Positions 31,950 through 32,026 of a DNA stretch of 32,026 bases are shown piece after piece. The translations under genes and the position numbers were made by a program. The DNA lies in contig QNVF01000013.1 of assembly GCA_004347965.1 (NCBI GenBank), positions 1 to 32,026 on the forward strand. The letters are read 5' to 3'. Every line of letters starts with the position of its first letter. Positions within the stretch are counted from its first letter, which is position 1. This DNA is from Candidatus Nezhaarchaeota archaeon WYZ-LMO8. Lineage in GTDB: Archaea > Thermoproteota > Methanomethylicia > Nezhaarchaeales > WYZ-LMO8. The notes beneath the pieces are model-generated. The model searched no databases, was not told where the DNA came from, and saw only the letters and a program-made list of their open reading frames with translations.

Positions 31950-32026
31950 CGGGCCCGCGGGGACTTGAACCCCGGACCTCCAGCTTTCTGCATGAACCGC
32001 AGGCTGGCGTCCTATCCAAGCTAGAC
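31950..32026 (-). tRNA. tRNA-Arg (anticodon GCG) with mini-intron, 5' end cut by the window
   Basis: The minus strand shows D stem GTCT/GGAC (position 10 falls on the last base of the window), anticodon stem CCAGC/GCTGG, T arm CGGGG-TTCAAGT-CCCCG, and acceptor 3' strand CGGGCCC with discriminator G. Positions 1-9 are outside the window. The anticodon loop is 18 bases, and removing 31986-31996 leaves CTGCGGA with anticodon GCG. The acceptor 3' strand is the same as in tRNA-Arg(TCG) at 7651. No CCA is encoded. Confidence 0.9.
31986..31996 (-). other. Predicted 11-base tRNA intron at position 37/38
   Basis: On the minus strand exon CTGC (32-35) pairs with intron GCAG, giving the 4-bp central helix. 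Bulge AA|A lies between that helix and the anticodon stem, and the 5' cut GG|T lies in the terminal loop GGTTCAT. The intron is TTCATGCAGAA. The anticodon stem is the outer helix. Confidence 0.82.

Noticed and set aside
31982-32005. Reading the last tRNA with a GGTTCAT anticodon loop (stem CTGC/GCAG)
   Set aside because: That loop lacks the invariant T33, and the CCAGC/GCTGG stem with an 11-base intron gives a standard tRNA-Arg loop.
1-32026. CRISPR arrays, rRNA genes, insertion sequences, replication origin
   Set aside because: I looked for regular repeats, conserved rRNA segments, transposase motifs and origin-like repeat clusters and found none that could be supported.

Overview
The window reads as a thermophilic archaeon, most likely of the Thermoproteota (TACK) side. 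The signs are archaeal-only or mainly archaeal families (FAU-1/DUF402 RNA-binding protein, UPF0147, autoantigen-p27-type zinc ribbon, PAC2 chaperone, short archaeal triosephosphate isomerase, F420H2:NADP oxidoreductase), a tungsten-type aldehyde:ferredoxin oxidoreductase, tRNA genes without encoded CCA, bulge-helix-bulge tRNA introns, TATA boxes 25-30 bases before leaderless starts, and frequent GTG/TTG starts. The phylum is an inference; no rRNA is present. No CRISPR array, rRNA or complete insertion sequence was seen.

Layout. 1-5200: glycogen/alpha-glucan block with a glycogen debranching enzyme (cut by the window start), a small winged-helix protein, a lone N-terminal half of a GT-B glycosyltransferase, a full GT4 glycogen-synthase-like enzyme, and a second GT4 enzyme on the other strand. 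5201-6603: a HEPN/MNT toxin-antitoxin-like pair between two 22-base imperfect direct repeats. 6604-8069: a crotonase and tRNA-Arg(TCG). 8070-15117: amino-acid fermentation block with AOR, a class III aminotransferase/racemase, a full Lrp/AsnC regulator, a stand-alone RAM sensor, an APC permease and an ornithine cyclodeaminase/alanine dehydrogenase family enzyme. 15167-20751: housekeeping genes (TIM, p27-type zinc ribbon, UPF0147, FAU-1, Hsp20-like, PAC2, tRNA-Glu, a DNA glycosylase). 21000-26050: a divergent catabolic block with an M29/NicX-like metalloenzyme, DUF917, a nitroreductase, a small conserved protein, an NCS1 permease and a small membrane protein. 26674-32026: a winged-helix/iron-sulfur protein, a carboxymuconolactone-decarboxylase-like protein, an F420-dependent NADP reductase, arginyl-tRNA synthetase, a small zinc ribbon, and a tRNA-Arg(GCG) cut by the window end.

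How they fit together. The first block can build and trim a storage glucan. In the second, the permease could import amino acids, the aminotransferase and cyclodeaminase-family enzyme could make 2-oxoacids, and AOR could oxidise derived aldehydes to acids with ferredoxin, under Lrp and its separate sensor domain. The third looks like uptake and breakdown of a cyclic amide or N-heterocycle. NpdG and the ferredoxin-like protein imply F420- and ferredoxin-based electron flow.

The most notable structures are the two tRNA introns. tRNA-Glu(TTC) has a 27-base insert in its D loop, and tRNA-Arg(GCG) has an 11-base insert at 37/38; both fold into convincing splice motifs.
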